Part shown: positions 12,011-22,176 of the stretch, in pieces
How positions within the stretch are numbered: the stretch's first letter is position 1
Layout: the number at the start of each line of letters is the position of its first letter
Assembly: GCA_021397845.1 (NCBI GenBank)
Contig: CM038044.1
Location: 37,558,354-37,622,353 of the forward strand
Direction of reading: 5' to 3'
Length of the DNA: 64,000 nt
Origin: Areca catechu
Lineage: Eukaryota > Streptophyta > Magnoliopsida > Arecales > Arecaceae
Made by a program: the position numbers and the translations under genes
Notes under the pieces: model-generated
Told to the model about the DNA's origin: nothing
The model's database searches: none
What the model saw: only the letters and a program-made list of their open reading frames with translations

Positions 12011-12358
12011 AATCTGCATCAACTACCTGCACTCTCACTCTAGTGTCACCACACTATAGGTCAGAGACTCACCTACCTAGAATGAAAGTGATCCATGCAT
12101 CGATTTTAATGGATCAATCACCGTCCTTGTGATGTTTCAATAATCGGGAGCTTTTAGGAGTTAATCTATAAAGACATATGCCTCAGATTCTCAACTCTTA
12201 AGAATATGTGTCATTGTCCATTAACTCCATGAACATTTCATAGACACATCAATATGAATAATATTTCCATTTATTATAAAAAAGAATTAAGTACAAAATC
12301 CATGCCCTAAAATTACAATGTGTCATGCCAACTTGGCTTTTGGGGCACACATATAACA
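12011..12358 (-). repeat. Element H 3' LTR, proximal part
   Basis: On the minus strand the LTR starts TGTTATATGTGTGCCCC at 12358, directly after the polypurine tract at 12359-12370 (plus-strand ATCTCCCACTTG). It continues to the F insertion point. Bases 12011-12015 are the right TSD of F. Confidence 0.75.
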
Positions 12359-12372
12359 ATCTCCCACTTGCA

Positions 12373-12840
12373 CTAGAGCCAATTGGCTACATATCTAAGT
12401 CCCATCTTCTCAAGGTGGATCTCAGTCTTTTGCTGGCTTAAAGGCTTAGTTAGTGGGTCTTCCACGTTATCCGTGGAGTCTACTCTGCGCACCTCAAAAT
12501 ACTTCTTATCGAGGTAATCGCGTATGATATGAAACTGCCGCTTGATATGCTTAGACTTTTGGTGAGACCTTGGTTCTTTTGCCAGAGCTATTGCACCATT
12601 ATTGTCACAATATATGGGGATGGCATCAGATGACATCACTCCAAGCTCAGCAACAAACCTTTTATACCTGAAGGCTTCTTTTGCAGCTTCAGAGGTAGCG
12701 ATGTACTCTGTTTCCATTATTGAATCTGCTATGATGGGCTGCTTGGAACTCTTCCAACTTATTACCCCACCATTGCACAAAAACACATGCCCAGATGTAG
12801 ACTTTCTATCATCAGGATCAGACATAATGTCTGAGTCTGT
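12373..12840 (-). pseudogene. pol: Element H RNase H domain (C-terminal end of pol)
   Basis: Copia RNase H with SDPDDRKSTSGHVFLCNGG at about 12770-12825, the ADSIMETEY block near 12700, YCDNNGAIALAKEP near 12580, and HIKRQFHIIRDYLD followed by a conserved tail near 12500. It is open from 12825 to the stop at 12373. The upstream part of the same domain lies beyond element C at 26296. The join is exact, because the residues before and after C form the usual KGYTDSD context. A diverged copy of the same region exists at 59148-59335. Confidence 0.9.
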
Positions 12841-12845
12841 ATATC
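12841..12845. repeat. Left target-site duplication of element C
   Basis: ATATC, identical to 26291-26295. Confidence 0.9.
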
Positions 12846-13653
12846 TGATGCGGAAAAAAAGGATGAGGATGATGATGATAGCACGGATGATGCAAAGGTG
12901 GTTATATCTTGTTTTCTTTTTAGGGTTTTATCTTTGGTTCCCGATTGCAAGCAAAGAGAACCTAGGAAAACTAAAAGAAAAGAGGTCTATGCTAGCAGAT
13001 CAATCCCTAAGAAATGATAGACCAGGACCCCGAGATTAAGGAACCCTGGGATTAGGACTAGCTCGATACACCCAAAACCTACCTAGGAGATGGGGATGCA
13101 AACCTTTCAATTCTGAAGTGCCTGGTGCAGAGATCGCTCCACTCGACGGATGCGGCCTGGATGTCCGAGCAATCACGCCCGTGGATGCGCCGGTTCCCGA
13201 TCATGTGGCCGTGATGGCAAGATGACCCATCTCCGATGTTCGTAGCACCGAGGAAGACCTGTAGGCAGCAAGAGAAAGAACGGTTAGTGAAGAGATGAGA
13301 AGTGTTGAAGTTGAAATAGGGTTAGGGTAGAGAAACTGGGCTTCGAGCCCGGTATCCGACTGGAGTCCGAAATCGAAGTTGATAACTTGAGCTCTCGCAC
13401 CCCGCGACGTCCCGAACGATGAAGGAATTGTGGCCTCCCACCACTCGACGCTCTCAGGCGAAGGAACGTGGCCTCACACCACTCGACGCCCTCAGGCGAA
13501 GGAACGTGGCCTCACACCACTCGACATCCCTGGGGATGAAGGAAGAGTTTCACTCACTCACAACCTAGTCTAGGGAGACAGAGGATTGGAGAAGAAAACA
13601 CTCAAAATTTTTTTTGTATTCATTCACTAACTGTTGCAAAGAGGGGTTTGGGT

Positions 13654-13669
13654 CCTTTAAATAGGTACC
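13654..13669 (-). promoter_or_regulatory. Probable TATA box of C LTR
   Basis: The minus strand reads GGTACCTATTTAAAGG. The same box is in the other LTR at 25285-25300. Elements B and D have TATA-like sequences at the equivalent place. Confidence 0.5.
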
Positions 13670-14502
13670 CAAAGATACATTCAAAATTCAAAAGAAAATC
13701 TATTCAAAATATGAACCAAAAATACAACTCAATTTGAAAGTGGCGCCCAAGCTTTGGAGAGCTTTCTTCTTGGCCGACCAGCTTGGTATGGCATGATGCT
13801 TGGCTTGGAGTGGAGGAGTTGCTCCTTGGACTTCCTTCTTTGCTTGCTTGGTTTTGGTAGAAAACATGAAATGAGGCTAGCTTGGAGGGATTTGTCCCAC
13901 TTTGACTTTTCTTGGCTTGATTCAAGGCCGACCAAATGGGAATAATCCTAGGCGTGGCATGATTGGAGGCTTGGAGAGGGGGATTGGTCTTTGACCTTCC
14001 TTCCTTGCATGGCTTATTTTGGTAGAAGGCTTGGATTGAGGCTTGATGTCTTCACCATGCCTTTCTTGCTTAACTTCATCAAGGGATCATGCCTTTCTTA
14101 CTTAACTTCTTTATGGAAGAAGGCTTGAGTGGAGGCATGCATCAAGGGATTTGAAACTTCTTTCCACTTGGAGAATGGAGGATGCCTTTCTTGCTTGACT
14201 TCTTTATGGAAGGAGTCTTGAGTGGAGGCATGCATCAAGGGATTTGAAACTTCTTTCCATGACCACCCATCCTAGATTGGAAGAGAGCTTGAAGAGGGGA
14301 GGGGAAGGGGGCATGGATCATGTGAGTGGTCCCCTTTCTTGGGTGCCCAAAACAAACCACATGTCATCACCTCAGTGCGCCACATAAACAGATAAGGTGG
14401 GCCCTGAGCTGACATGTCTCCTTGCCTTTGTTAGGCTTAAAAGAGACTTAACTTTTGAACCACTAAAGACTTCATGGGCTTAGACTCGGCCCGACTTATT
14501 AC

Positions 14503-14507
14503 AAGAC
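14503..14507. repeat. Left target-site duplication of element A
   Basis: AAGAC, identical to 21421-21425. Removing A and one copy restores a continuous element C LTR. Confidence 0.9.
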
Positions 14508-15975
14508 TGGTGCGGGCACCAGACTCAGAAGAAGACTTCAGAGCTCCATCTGGATCTCTGATTAACCTTGCCCGAAGAATTAAGGTTTTTGGCTTGTAAT
14601 AAGGGTTGACTTGATCAACTCAATTTTAGCTTGAGTCTATATTACCTGCATTTTTATTTTGTTGAGTCATGTTGACTCAGTAGTGGACTAGGGCTTCAAC
14701 CTGGGGTGTTACATTTTCTCCCAAGGCCAAGCAAGTGGGCGCCACACTCCCAGCCATATGCCTGAGTCCAGGGGGCGCCACATCTCCATCCAGCAGGCTT
14801 TGGTCCCCATACCACAGATAGCAGCTCCCTTCTCTCATGCGCCAATTAAGGAGAAATCCACCAGGGGTCCACAAATCAAGGGGGCGGCCCAAGACATTCC
14901 TAAAAGAACCAAACTATGAAAGGGAAGAAATTCTCTTGGAGAGAACTTCAAGGAGGCGCCCATTACCTGCCAAAAATACTCAAAACAAAGTTAGAAAGAG
15001 CCATAACTTGGGGAGAAAGAAAAGGAGGTATCCAAAAAGGGTTGAGCCATGGAAGGAAGGAGATTTCTCTTGAAGAGCAAGGTTAGGAGGCGCCCTAGTC
15101 ATTCCAACAAAAGCCAGATATAAAAGGAAACAAATTTTCTCTTGGAGGGCAAGGTTAAGAGGTGCCCAAACACTTCCAGATAAGGCCAAGCATAGAAGGA
15201 AAAAAATAATTTTCTTGGAGGTCAAGACAAGGAGGCGCCACCCACTTTCCTTTTTTGAAGCCTCAATCATCTTTGGAATTATTTGGCCGGCCATATGAGT
15301 AGGGATTGATCCTACAATCCTAATTTGAAGATCCCCTCCTTTAGTCCCACATGGGAAGATGTAAAACCCTACTCTCTTGTAATGTCCTATAAATTAAAAC
15401 CCCTTTGTAAGTTCTAATCAATCAGATGAATGAAACCAAATTTTTTTGTGAGCAAACTTTGTGTTTTCTCTCTTCCGCACTTGCATCCAGGTGTTGAGCT
15501 CCGTGAGGGAGTAAATCCGGGTTCCCCAGGAACCTTGAGGAGGTGTGAGATCTCCAAAACCCAAACCCTAGGTTAGCCACTCCACTCCCAAATCCTAGCC
15601 ACCATCACCCTTCTCTTTCCACCAAACCCTAGCATATTCCACCTCCCACGGCCCCTCTCTCCAAGTCCAGGCCGATCACCAGCATCCAGCTACAGTCCGG
15701 ATACTTCAGATCCAAAGCTCTTTCCAGTGGGAGTTGAATCAGCCTTCAAGAGAATCCGGATCTCAGCGACATCAACCTTCAAGTTCTTCGAACTGGTAAA
15801 TCCTTCCCTGAGTCTCTGAACCCCTCACTTGTTTTTCTTCTTCCCAGATCTTGAGTCCAGGAGAAGTCGACCAAACCACAAGACCAGTATTGGAGGATCC
15901 ATTACGAAGATAGCCGAATCCGAGGATCCAACAATCTGCTCGAGAGAGTTCTTCCATCCAAATTCTGAGAAGATC
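14508..15975 (+). repeat. Element A outer LTR, first part
   Basis: Matches 18415-19881 almost base for base. It begins TGGTGCGGGCACC and stops abruptly at AGATC (15971-15975), where the inner LTR continues with ACTGTCTGG. It contains four imperfect repeats of about 70 bp, each with a GGCGCC-like core (about 14935-15245), and a CCTATAAATTAAAA box at 15386. Confidence 0.9.
15386..15399 (+). promoter_or_regulatory. Probable TATA box of A LTR
   Basis: CCTATAAATTAAAA, repeated at 19293-19306 in the inner LTR. Confidence 0.55.
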
Positions 15976-17517
15976 GAACAAGTCCATGAGAATTTTACCC
16001 AGCTTAGGGATCAAGTCCAAGTACTTGAGAAACGTAGACATCAAAATTGGATCCTTGATCCAAAATTTAATAGGCCCCAACCTCATCCATACCAGGAGCC
16101 TAGGAGGACCTTATACCGTGATCCCGAGCATAACCTTAGGAAGCCTAACCATGATATCTATAGTGTGGATCGTGTCTATAAGAGGTCCTTATAATATTCT
16201 AGACCAGTCACTCAACAACCCAGGTCTTCTAGATCAAACCATTTAGATCCACACCCATGCCCAAGTAAGGTCTCTACTAGCTTGAAACCCAGTGTGACCC
16301 AGGTTCCTATATCGCAAGAATGTTTGTTTTATGGAGAAAGAGGCCATAAATCTAGTTAGTGCCCATGCATAGGACTGGCTTGTGCACAGCTAAGTGGTAA
16401 GAATCCTAAGGATGACATTAATGAGGGAGAACCCAAGCCTACCAATGAGGAAGAAAGGTTAGGTATGACAAGCCTAGAATCAGTTGACCCGATTACCACT
16501 GACCCGAAACCCATTGAAGATGGCATCGAGGAAGTATATGATGCTGGCTTGAGTCTAGTTGATGAATATGAGGGGGAAGAACTTGAAGAATGTGACATCA
16601 ATACTATTGGTTCCTTTCCTGAGGAGACCTTGGAGAGCAACCAAGTGGTAGGACCTAGTTCAGAAATTCAAGAGATTTGTGAGAATCAGGTTCCTTTAGT
16701 CAAATACCCCCAGGAAGAACTCATAGTGTTAGCCCGAGCTATCAGTTCGTACCCTCTAATGACAGTTATTCCCCAGGTACCAATTGAAGATCTTTGCACT
16801 GAACTGTTTATGTTTGCCCACCCTATGGTAGATCCTCTCCTTAGGATGACTGAATCAAGCCTCTTACAATTGGACCTTGTCCCATGCCCAGCCACTAAGG
16901 TCTCTCCCGTAATCTTAGTTGAACATCCTTGTCTTGAGCGGATTGATTCACCCAGTCCTGTAGAAGTCCTCCTTATGACCCCAGACACCTCCCTTCGCAT
17001 GACTGACCTACCCTTCTATAGAGTATACCTTTCTGCACCCATATGTCAAGTTTCAAGTCTTGAGGTCATCATCCATAGGCCCTTCCATGAATCATTCTTC
17101 AATCCAGTTCTTGAGAAAATGGATCATTATTTGCTTAGAGAACAAACCTTAACTATTGCAATCACATGTCCTAAGCTACTTCCCGAACCATCTCTTGATC
17201 CATTCCTGGGAGTAGCAAACTTTTCCTTTCGTAAGGATGACCAGCTGACACTCATAGATCACCATTCAAACCTTCAGGTCACCATCTTTAGTCAACAGGT
17301 AATTCGAGACTCCACCTCATATTTCCTTCCTTTCTCTAGGACTTCTAATGCTTCTTACACCATCCAAGTATACTTTGTCGAAGCCTTTAGAGTGAACCAC
17401 GTGTCAGAACCTATTAGGTTTGCCACCTACTTCTGGAAGACCTTATGGCACCTACTAGGCACCCATGATAAGTTTTCATGCTCTGCATGCCATCCTCCGA
17501 CCCAAGGTCAAACCTAG
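15976..17517 (+). pseudogene. Element A gag-like ORF, body, with acidic and YFW boxes
   Basis: It starts in mid-gene at GAACAAGTCC. The matching N-terminal codons are at 21139-21271 and are in frame with it. The first part is a coiled-coil-like segment, then Pro/Arg/Tyr-rich sequence. No capsid domain is seen. A zinc-knuckle relic lies near 16310-16360 (GERGHKSS, first cysteine and one Gln codon lost). The long open part (16465-17517, 350 codons) carries the acidic VDEYEGEE box at about 16531-16584 and TYFWKTLWHLLG at 17425-17460. These two boxes recur in B, C and D. Function unknown. In autonomous chromoviruses, protease and RT would follow here; instead the sequence passes to an integrase end at about 17638. 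Confidence 0.75.
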
Positions 17518-17637
17518 AGAGCCGTAGTTTGTTAGGTTTAGACCTAGGGTTCCTTTGAATAAAGTCCATTCTTTAGGAATGCATCGTCAGTCGAGTTTAG
17601 GACGTTGTCTCAGATTTTGATTGAGTGAGAATACCAG

Positions 17638-18361
17638 GAATTGGGATTTATATTTACCCAGGGCTAAATTTGCATATAATGTTTCGATCAATAGGTCTAT
17701 AGGCTAGAGCCCCTTTGAAATTGTTCATGGATACAAGCCTCACACACCACTTGATCTGATTTCACTATTAGTCCACACACACAAGTCTCTTGATGCACTT
17801 GCATAGCATGTAAAGGACTTGCATAAAGAAATTCATGCCAAAATAAATTTAAGTAATGAAACTTATAAGAAGTTGGCTGATTCTCAAAGGCGAGTCAAAA
17901 CTTTTGTTGAGGGAGACTATGTAATGATTAGGTTAAGGCCTGAACGGTTTCCTCCTGGAACCGTTAGAAAGTTACATGCTAGAGGAGCTGGACCATTTAG
18001 AGTGGTGAAGAGAGTAGGATCCAATGCCTATGTGCTCGAGTTGCCTCCAGAACTAGGCATTAGCTCCACTTTCAACATTACAGACCTAGTAGAGTATAGA
18101 GAGCCAGCTGTGATTCCCAGTGAGGCTTTTGAACCTAATCCTGCTCTTGAGAGTGAACCCAACCCTGTGTGTCCACCAACAAACTGGCCTGTGAGGAAAG
18201 AGCAGATTGAAAAGATCCTGGATGATCAGGTTATCTCTACTCGTAATCGAGGATACCAAAGATACCTGGTCTGCTGGCAAGGAAGGCCAGATTCTGATGA
18301 CTCTTGGATCTCCCGAGAAGAATTACAAGAATTGGACCCATACCTCTTGGAGAGATACTAG
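17638..18361 (+). pseudogene. Element A integrase C-terminus with chromodomain
   Basis: The first residues match the end of a gypsy integrase core (AKFAYNVSINRS, then SPFEIVHGYKP) with stops near 17703 and 17805. From 17819 the frame is open for 180 codons: helix, then the GPF-type module (MIRLRPERFPPG, GAGPFRVVKRVGSNAYVLELP, STFNITDLVEY), then a chromodomain at about 18205-18360 (IEKILDDQ, YLVCWQGRPDSDDSWI). Chromodomains in chromoviruses direct integration to marked chromatin. The catalytic DDE core is absent. The domain set is retained in all four related elements. Confidence 0.88.
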
Positions 18362-18377
18362 AGCCAACTTGATCCAT

Positions 18378-18414
18378 ACTCGACAGGGTCGAGTTCCTCC
18401 CACCCTGGGAGAAT
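18378..18414 (+). other. Conserved hairpin and polypurine tract of element A
   Basis: ACTCGAC-AGG-GTCGAGT (18378-18394) forms a perfect 7-bp stem with a 3-base loop. The tract CTGGGAGAAT (18405-18414) then abuts the LTR. The same hairpin and tract occur in C (21598-21614, minus) and B (31480-31496, minus). Confidence 0.8.
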
Positions 18415-20230
18415 TGGTGCGGGCACCAGACTCAGAAGAAGACTTCAGAGCTCCATCTGGATCTCTGATTAACCTTGCCCGAAGAATTAGGGTTTTTGGC
18501 TTGTAATAAGGGTTGACTTGATCAACTCAATTTTAGCTTGAGTCTATATTACCTGTATTTTTATTTTGTTGAGTCATGTTGACTCAGTAGTGGACTAGGG
18601 CTTCAACCTGGGGTGTTACATTTTCTCCCAAGGCCAAGCAAGTGGGCGCCACACTCCCAGCCATACGCCTGAGTCCAGGGGGCGCCACATCTCCATCCAG
18701 CAGGCTTTGGTCCCCATACCACAGATAGCAGCTCCCTTCTCTCATGCACCAATTGAGGAGAAATCCACCAGGGGTCCACAAATCAAGGGGGCGGCCCAAG
18801 ACATTCCCAAAAGAACCAAACTATGAAAGGGAAGAAATTCTCTTGGAGAGAACTTCAAGGAGGCGCCCATTACCTGCCAAAAATACTCAAAACAAAGTTA
18901 GAAAGAGCCATAACTTGGGGAGAAAGAAAAGGAGGTATCCAAAAAGGGTTGAGCCATGGAAGGAAGGAGATTTCTCTTGAAGAGCAAGGTTAGGAGGCGC
19001 CCTAGTCATTCCAACAAAAGCCAGATATAAAAGGAAACAAATTTTCTCTTGGAGGGCAAGGTTAAGAGGCGCCCAAACACTTCCAGATAAGGCCAAGCAT
19101 AGAAGGAAAAAAATAATTTTCTTGGAGGTCAAGACAAGGAGGCGCCACCCACTTTTCTTTTTTGAAGCCTCAATCATCTTTGGAATTATTTGGCCGGCCA
19201 TATGAGTAGGGATTGATCCTACAATCCTAATTTGAAGATCCCCTCCTTTAGTCCCACATGGGAAGATATAAAACCCTACTCTCTTGTAATGTCCTATAAA
19301 TTAAAACCCTTTTGTAAGTTCTAATCAATCAGATGAATGAAACCAAATTTTTTGTGAGCAAACTTTGTGTTTTCTCTCTTCCGCACTTGCATCCAGGTGT
19401 TGAGCTCCGTGAGGGAGTAAATCCGGGTTCCCCAGGAACCTTGAGGAGGTGTGAGATCTCCAAAACCCAAACCCTAGGTTAGCCACTCCACTCCCAAACC
19501 CTAGCCGCCATCACCCTTCTCTTTCCACCAAACCCTAGCATATTCCACCTCCCACGGCCCCTCTCTCCAAGTCCAGGCCGATCACCAGCATCCAGCTACA
19601 GTCCGGATACTTCAGATCCAAAGCTCTTTCCAGTGGGAGTTGAATCAGCCTTCAAGAGAATCCGGATCTCAGCGACATCAACCTTCAAGTTCTTCGAACT
19701 GGTAAATCCTTCCCTGAGTCTCTGAACCCCTCACTTGTTTTTCTTCTTCCCAGATCTTGAGTCCAGGAGAAGCCGACCAAACCACAAGACCAGTATTGGA
19801 GGATCCATTGCGAAGATAGCCGAATCTGAGGATCTAACAATCTGCTCGAGAGAGTTCTTCCACCCAAATTCTGAGAAGATCACTGTCTGGTTGGTAAACC
19901 ATCTCTCCTCTCTATTTCTGTTCTGTTGAAAGTTCAGAGCGAAACCCTAGGTCTGGGAGTTTCTCAACCCCCAGCGATCCGTTACTTCTGAACTACTCTG
20001 ATAATTTAGTTTCTTCTAAATTGTGCTTTCAATCCTTACCTAGTTTCCTTCAACTTAGTTTAGCTTTACTTTGAGTCAAAGCCAATATCTGAAATATAAA
20101 AAAAAAAAAAAAAGAAATTAATCCTAAATTTACTTCCGCATACGCTTCTTTTTTCTTTGTTCTGCATCATTTTTGGTATCAGAGCATTCATTCTGCATCA
20201 TTTTGGTATCAGAGCTTCCATTCTGCATCA
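18415..20230 (+). repeat. Element A inner complete LTR
   Basis: 1816 bp from TGGTGCGGGC to TTCTGCATCA. The right end is set by the outer LTR, which terminates at the third TTCTGCATCA unit before the TSD. Within its last 71 bp are two units of LTR end plus primer-binding site (20160-20190 and 20191-20220). An A-rich run lies at 20097-20113. Confidence 0.85.
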
Positions 20231-20250
20231 TTTTTTGTATCAGAGCCCTG
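20160..20250 (+). repeat. Threefold tandem LTR-end plus primer-binding-site units
   Basis: Units of 30-31 bp, each TTCTGCATCA followed by T-rich sequence and (TG)GTATCAGAGC. The third unit (20221-20250) supplies the last LTR bases and the current primer site (TTGTATCAGAGC). The first two units are inside the LTR. The same arrangement, ending exactly after the third TTCTGCATCA, is seen at 21350-21420. Confidence 0.9.
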
Positions 20251-21138
20251 TCTAGGGTTTCTGTTTGATTGCTTGTTTGAGTCTCTCTCTTTTTACTTTG
20301 TCTGCTCGAAGTAGACTCCCCAGGACGTCTGGTCCTAGGAACGAAGCGAGGTGCAAACCTCCTCTTCCCATTCCACGGGGTGTTCCTAGGGCGTGTAGGG
20401 GATCCGTTGGGTTACAACTTCGTAGCAGGAATTGTAAACGGGGAAGTACTCTGTTTTCAGCCCGTAACTATCCTGTTGCAGGAATTATTTTTCACTGCAG
20501 GTAACTCCAAATTTGGTGATTTTTATTTTTCTGAAACCAGTATAATTGAAGCTATTTTGAATAATTTTCCTGTGATTTATTGGTTTCCATGAGATTTCTG
20601 AGAATTAAATTACTGTAACTTTATTTTTATATTTCTGCAATTCAATTATTTTTGAATGTTCAACACTTAATTCATCTTAAGGGCATTTGAACATCTAAGA
20701 TAAGGGAAGGAGTTGATACCCTCTCCTTAGCCCAAAACCACCACCCACTCATTCGAACCTAAGCCTTTAATCTTAAAATTAATTAGACCTAATTTGCCCT
20801 AGTGGGCTAGGGACATCAACAAGTCGGGTCAAGGCTAGTGTTGAGTCAGTTTGTCTAGTTACTCTGTGTGTGCTTTGTACTCAGTGTCTAGAATGGTGGT
20901 TCAGGGATTCCATCCCGAAGGGCTTGTGTGCTGGTCCGCCTACCTGGCCAATCTCTGATTGGTGTCTAGGATTGGCAATTAGGGACCTAACACTTCCCTT
21001 ACACCTGCCTGGCTGAGTCCCAAGTTACTACAGGCTAGCTTGCCACTCTGATTGGGAATCTAGTTTGGGCTCTAGGTCTAGTTAGCCCGTAGTCGTTTCA
21101 GTCGAGTCTCATTTGGTGTGCTTGCTTGCATCATCATG
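20251..21138 (+). other. Element A leader
   Basis: Untranslated region between primer site and gag start. It shares blocks with the leaders of B (33801-34784) and C (23583-24458): GGCAAACTAGCCT-type and GGCCAGGTAGG-type segments, in the same order. I see no credible ORF. Confidence 0.6.
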
Positions 21139-21271
21139 TCCACCCAGAACGGAGTACCCTACCAACCTGGTCAAATCCAACCTGATTTAGAGGCCATGAT
21201 TAGAGCTCTTGCTGAAAGTATGAACAAATTGAGCCAGGATTTGACTGCTACTATTACCCAGTGTAAAGAAC
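21139..21271 (+). pseudogene. gag: Element A gag N-terminus, displaced downstream
   Basis: ATG at 21139 begins a 44-codon stretch (MSTQNGVPYQPGQ start, helical middle) that is cut at GTAAAGAAC (21263-21271). Its continuation is the segment beginning GAACAAGTCC at 15976, with the GAAC shared and the frame preserved. After 21271 the sequence switches to LTR. Confidence 0.8.
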
Positions 21272-21420
21272 GCCAATATCTGAAATATAAAAAAAAAAAG
21301 AAAGAAATTAATCCTAAATTTACTTCCGCATACGCTTCTTTGTTCTTTGTTCTGCATCATTTTTGGTATCAGAGCATTCATTCTGCATCATTTTGGTATC
21401 AGAGCTTCCGTTCTGCATCA
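21272..21420 (+). repeat. Element A outer LTR, last part
   Basis: Matches 20081-20230 of the inner LTR and ends TTCTGCATCA. Together with 14508-15975 it makes a single LTR of 1617 bp, 199 bp shorter than the inner LTR. Confidence 0.88.
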
Positions 21421-21425
21421 AAGAC

Positions 21426-21577
21426 TTAGCTCGACCCGATGGGTCGAGGCACAGACTCCATTTAAGCAAATAAACTAGAGGCTGACAGCCTTATTACAGG
21501 ACTCGATAAACACAGAACTCTAATCAGAGATCCCCCGAAGTTTGAAGGGCTCAAGTCAAACCCTGATGCCCACATCA
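21426..21577 (-). repeat. Element C 3' LTR, part 2
   Basis: Continues 12846-14507 after element A and ends CCCACATCA (plus orientation), as at 26290. Bases 21421-21425 are the right AAGAC duplication of element A. Confidence 0.88.
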
Positions 21578-22030
21578 ATTCTCCCAGGGTGGGAGAAACT
21601 CGACCCTGTCGAGTGGAAGTTGATTTGGCTTTGGTACTTCTCCAGCAGTCGATGAATGGCAGGTCCTCCTGGGTGATCCACGAGTCATCAGATTTGGGGT
21701 CGGCCTTGCCAACGGACCAAGTAACCTGAAAGCCTTTGCCCTGGGCTGCGGTAGCTCGACCATCCAAGATACGCTCGATCCGCACTCCTTACTCAGGTCA
21801 ATTTGGAAGTGGACACTCTGGTCAGGTTTACTCTCCAAAAAGGATTAGGCTCAAATCACTCGCTAGGTGGTTTGCTGGTTCCCTATACTCAACTAAGTGC
21901 AAGATATTGAGAGTCGAGCTAATGTCCCAAATCAGGGTATTAGGGTCACTCTCCTATCACTCTAAGGGACCAATTCAGCGAGCATAAAAACTTCTTTATT
22001 ATTTCAGAATCCCCAGTTCTCTACTTAGCT
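21578..22030 (-). pseudogene. Element C integrase C-terminus, chromodomain, hairpin and polypurine tract
   Basis: Minus strand, right to left: a decayed GPF-type module at about 21870-22000 (recognisable ISSTLNILHLVEYREP), then a chromodomain at about 21600-21790 split between two frames (RIERILDGRA and SDDSWITQEDL), the hairpin ACTCGAC-AGG-GTCGAGT (21598-21614) and the tract CTGGGAGAAT adjoining the LTR at 21577. The catalytic core of integrase is absent. Confidence 0.75.
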
Positions 22031-22176
22031 TGCTTTCAGGAACAACCAAATTTAATTATTAATTTTCGTGTCCCTAGTATGCAATGCAAGAGATCATGCA
22101 GATTTTGAGACTCAAGTAACACTCAACAAAAGAAAACTAAACTAGGTATTTCTAGTAAGAGGAATTTATTGGGGTC

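Larger units (their letters stand above)
12846..14507 (-). repeat. Element C 3' LTR, part 1
   Basis: Matches 24476-26137 of the 5' LTR. The rest of the LTR is at 21426-21577, after element A. It contains a TATTTAAAGG box on the minus strand (13654-13669), a threefold direct repeat of about 43 bp (about 13430-13530; unit contains GGCCTCACACCACTCGAC), and two long imperfect repeats near 14095-14260. The block TCGACGGATGCGGCCTGGA at 13143-13161 also occurs in element B's LTR. Confidence 0.9.
14508..21420 (+). mobile_element. Element A: chromodomain gypsy derivative with circularly permuted structure
   Basis: The outer ends are an LTR start (14508) and an LTR end (21420) flanked by AAGAC. Between them the order is: LTR first part, gag from an internal codon onward, integrase C-terminus plus chromodomain, polypurine tract, a complete LTR (18415-20230), primer site, leader, gag start, LTR last part. 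Thus the outer LTR halves form one LTR lacking 199 bp (equivalent of 19882-20080), and the inside is a permuted unit opened at one gag position (15976/21271). Internal coding is reduced to gag-like and integrase C-terminal parts, as in B, C and D. Confidence 0.85.

Noticed and set aside
14677..15294. ORFs of 70-104 codons on both strands, duplicated at 18584-19201
   Set aside because: They lie wholly inside the A LTR, occur in both copies because the LTR is duplicated, and include the TATA-proximal region.
17638..18361. Host chromodomain gene
   Set aside because: The preceding sequence is a gypsy integrase C-terminus, and the gene abuts a polypurine tract and LTR.
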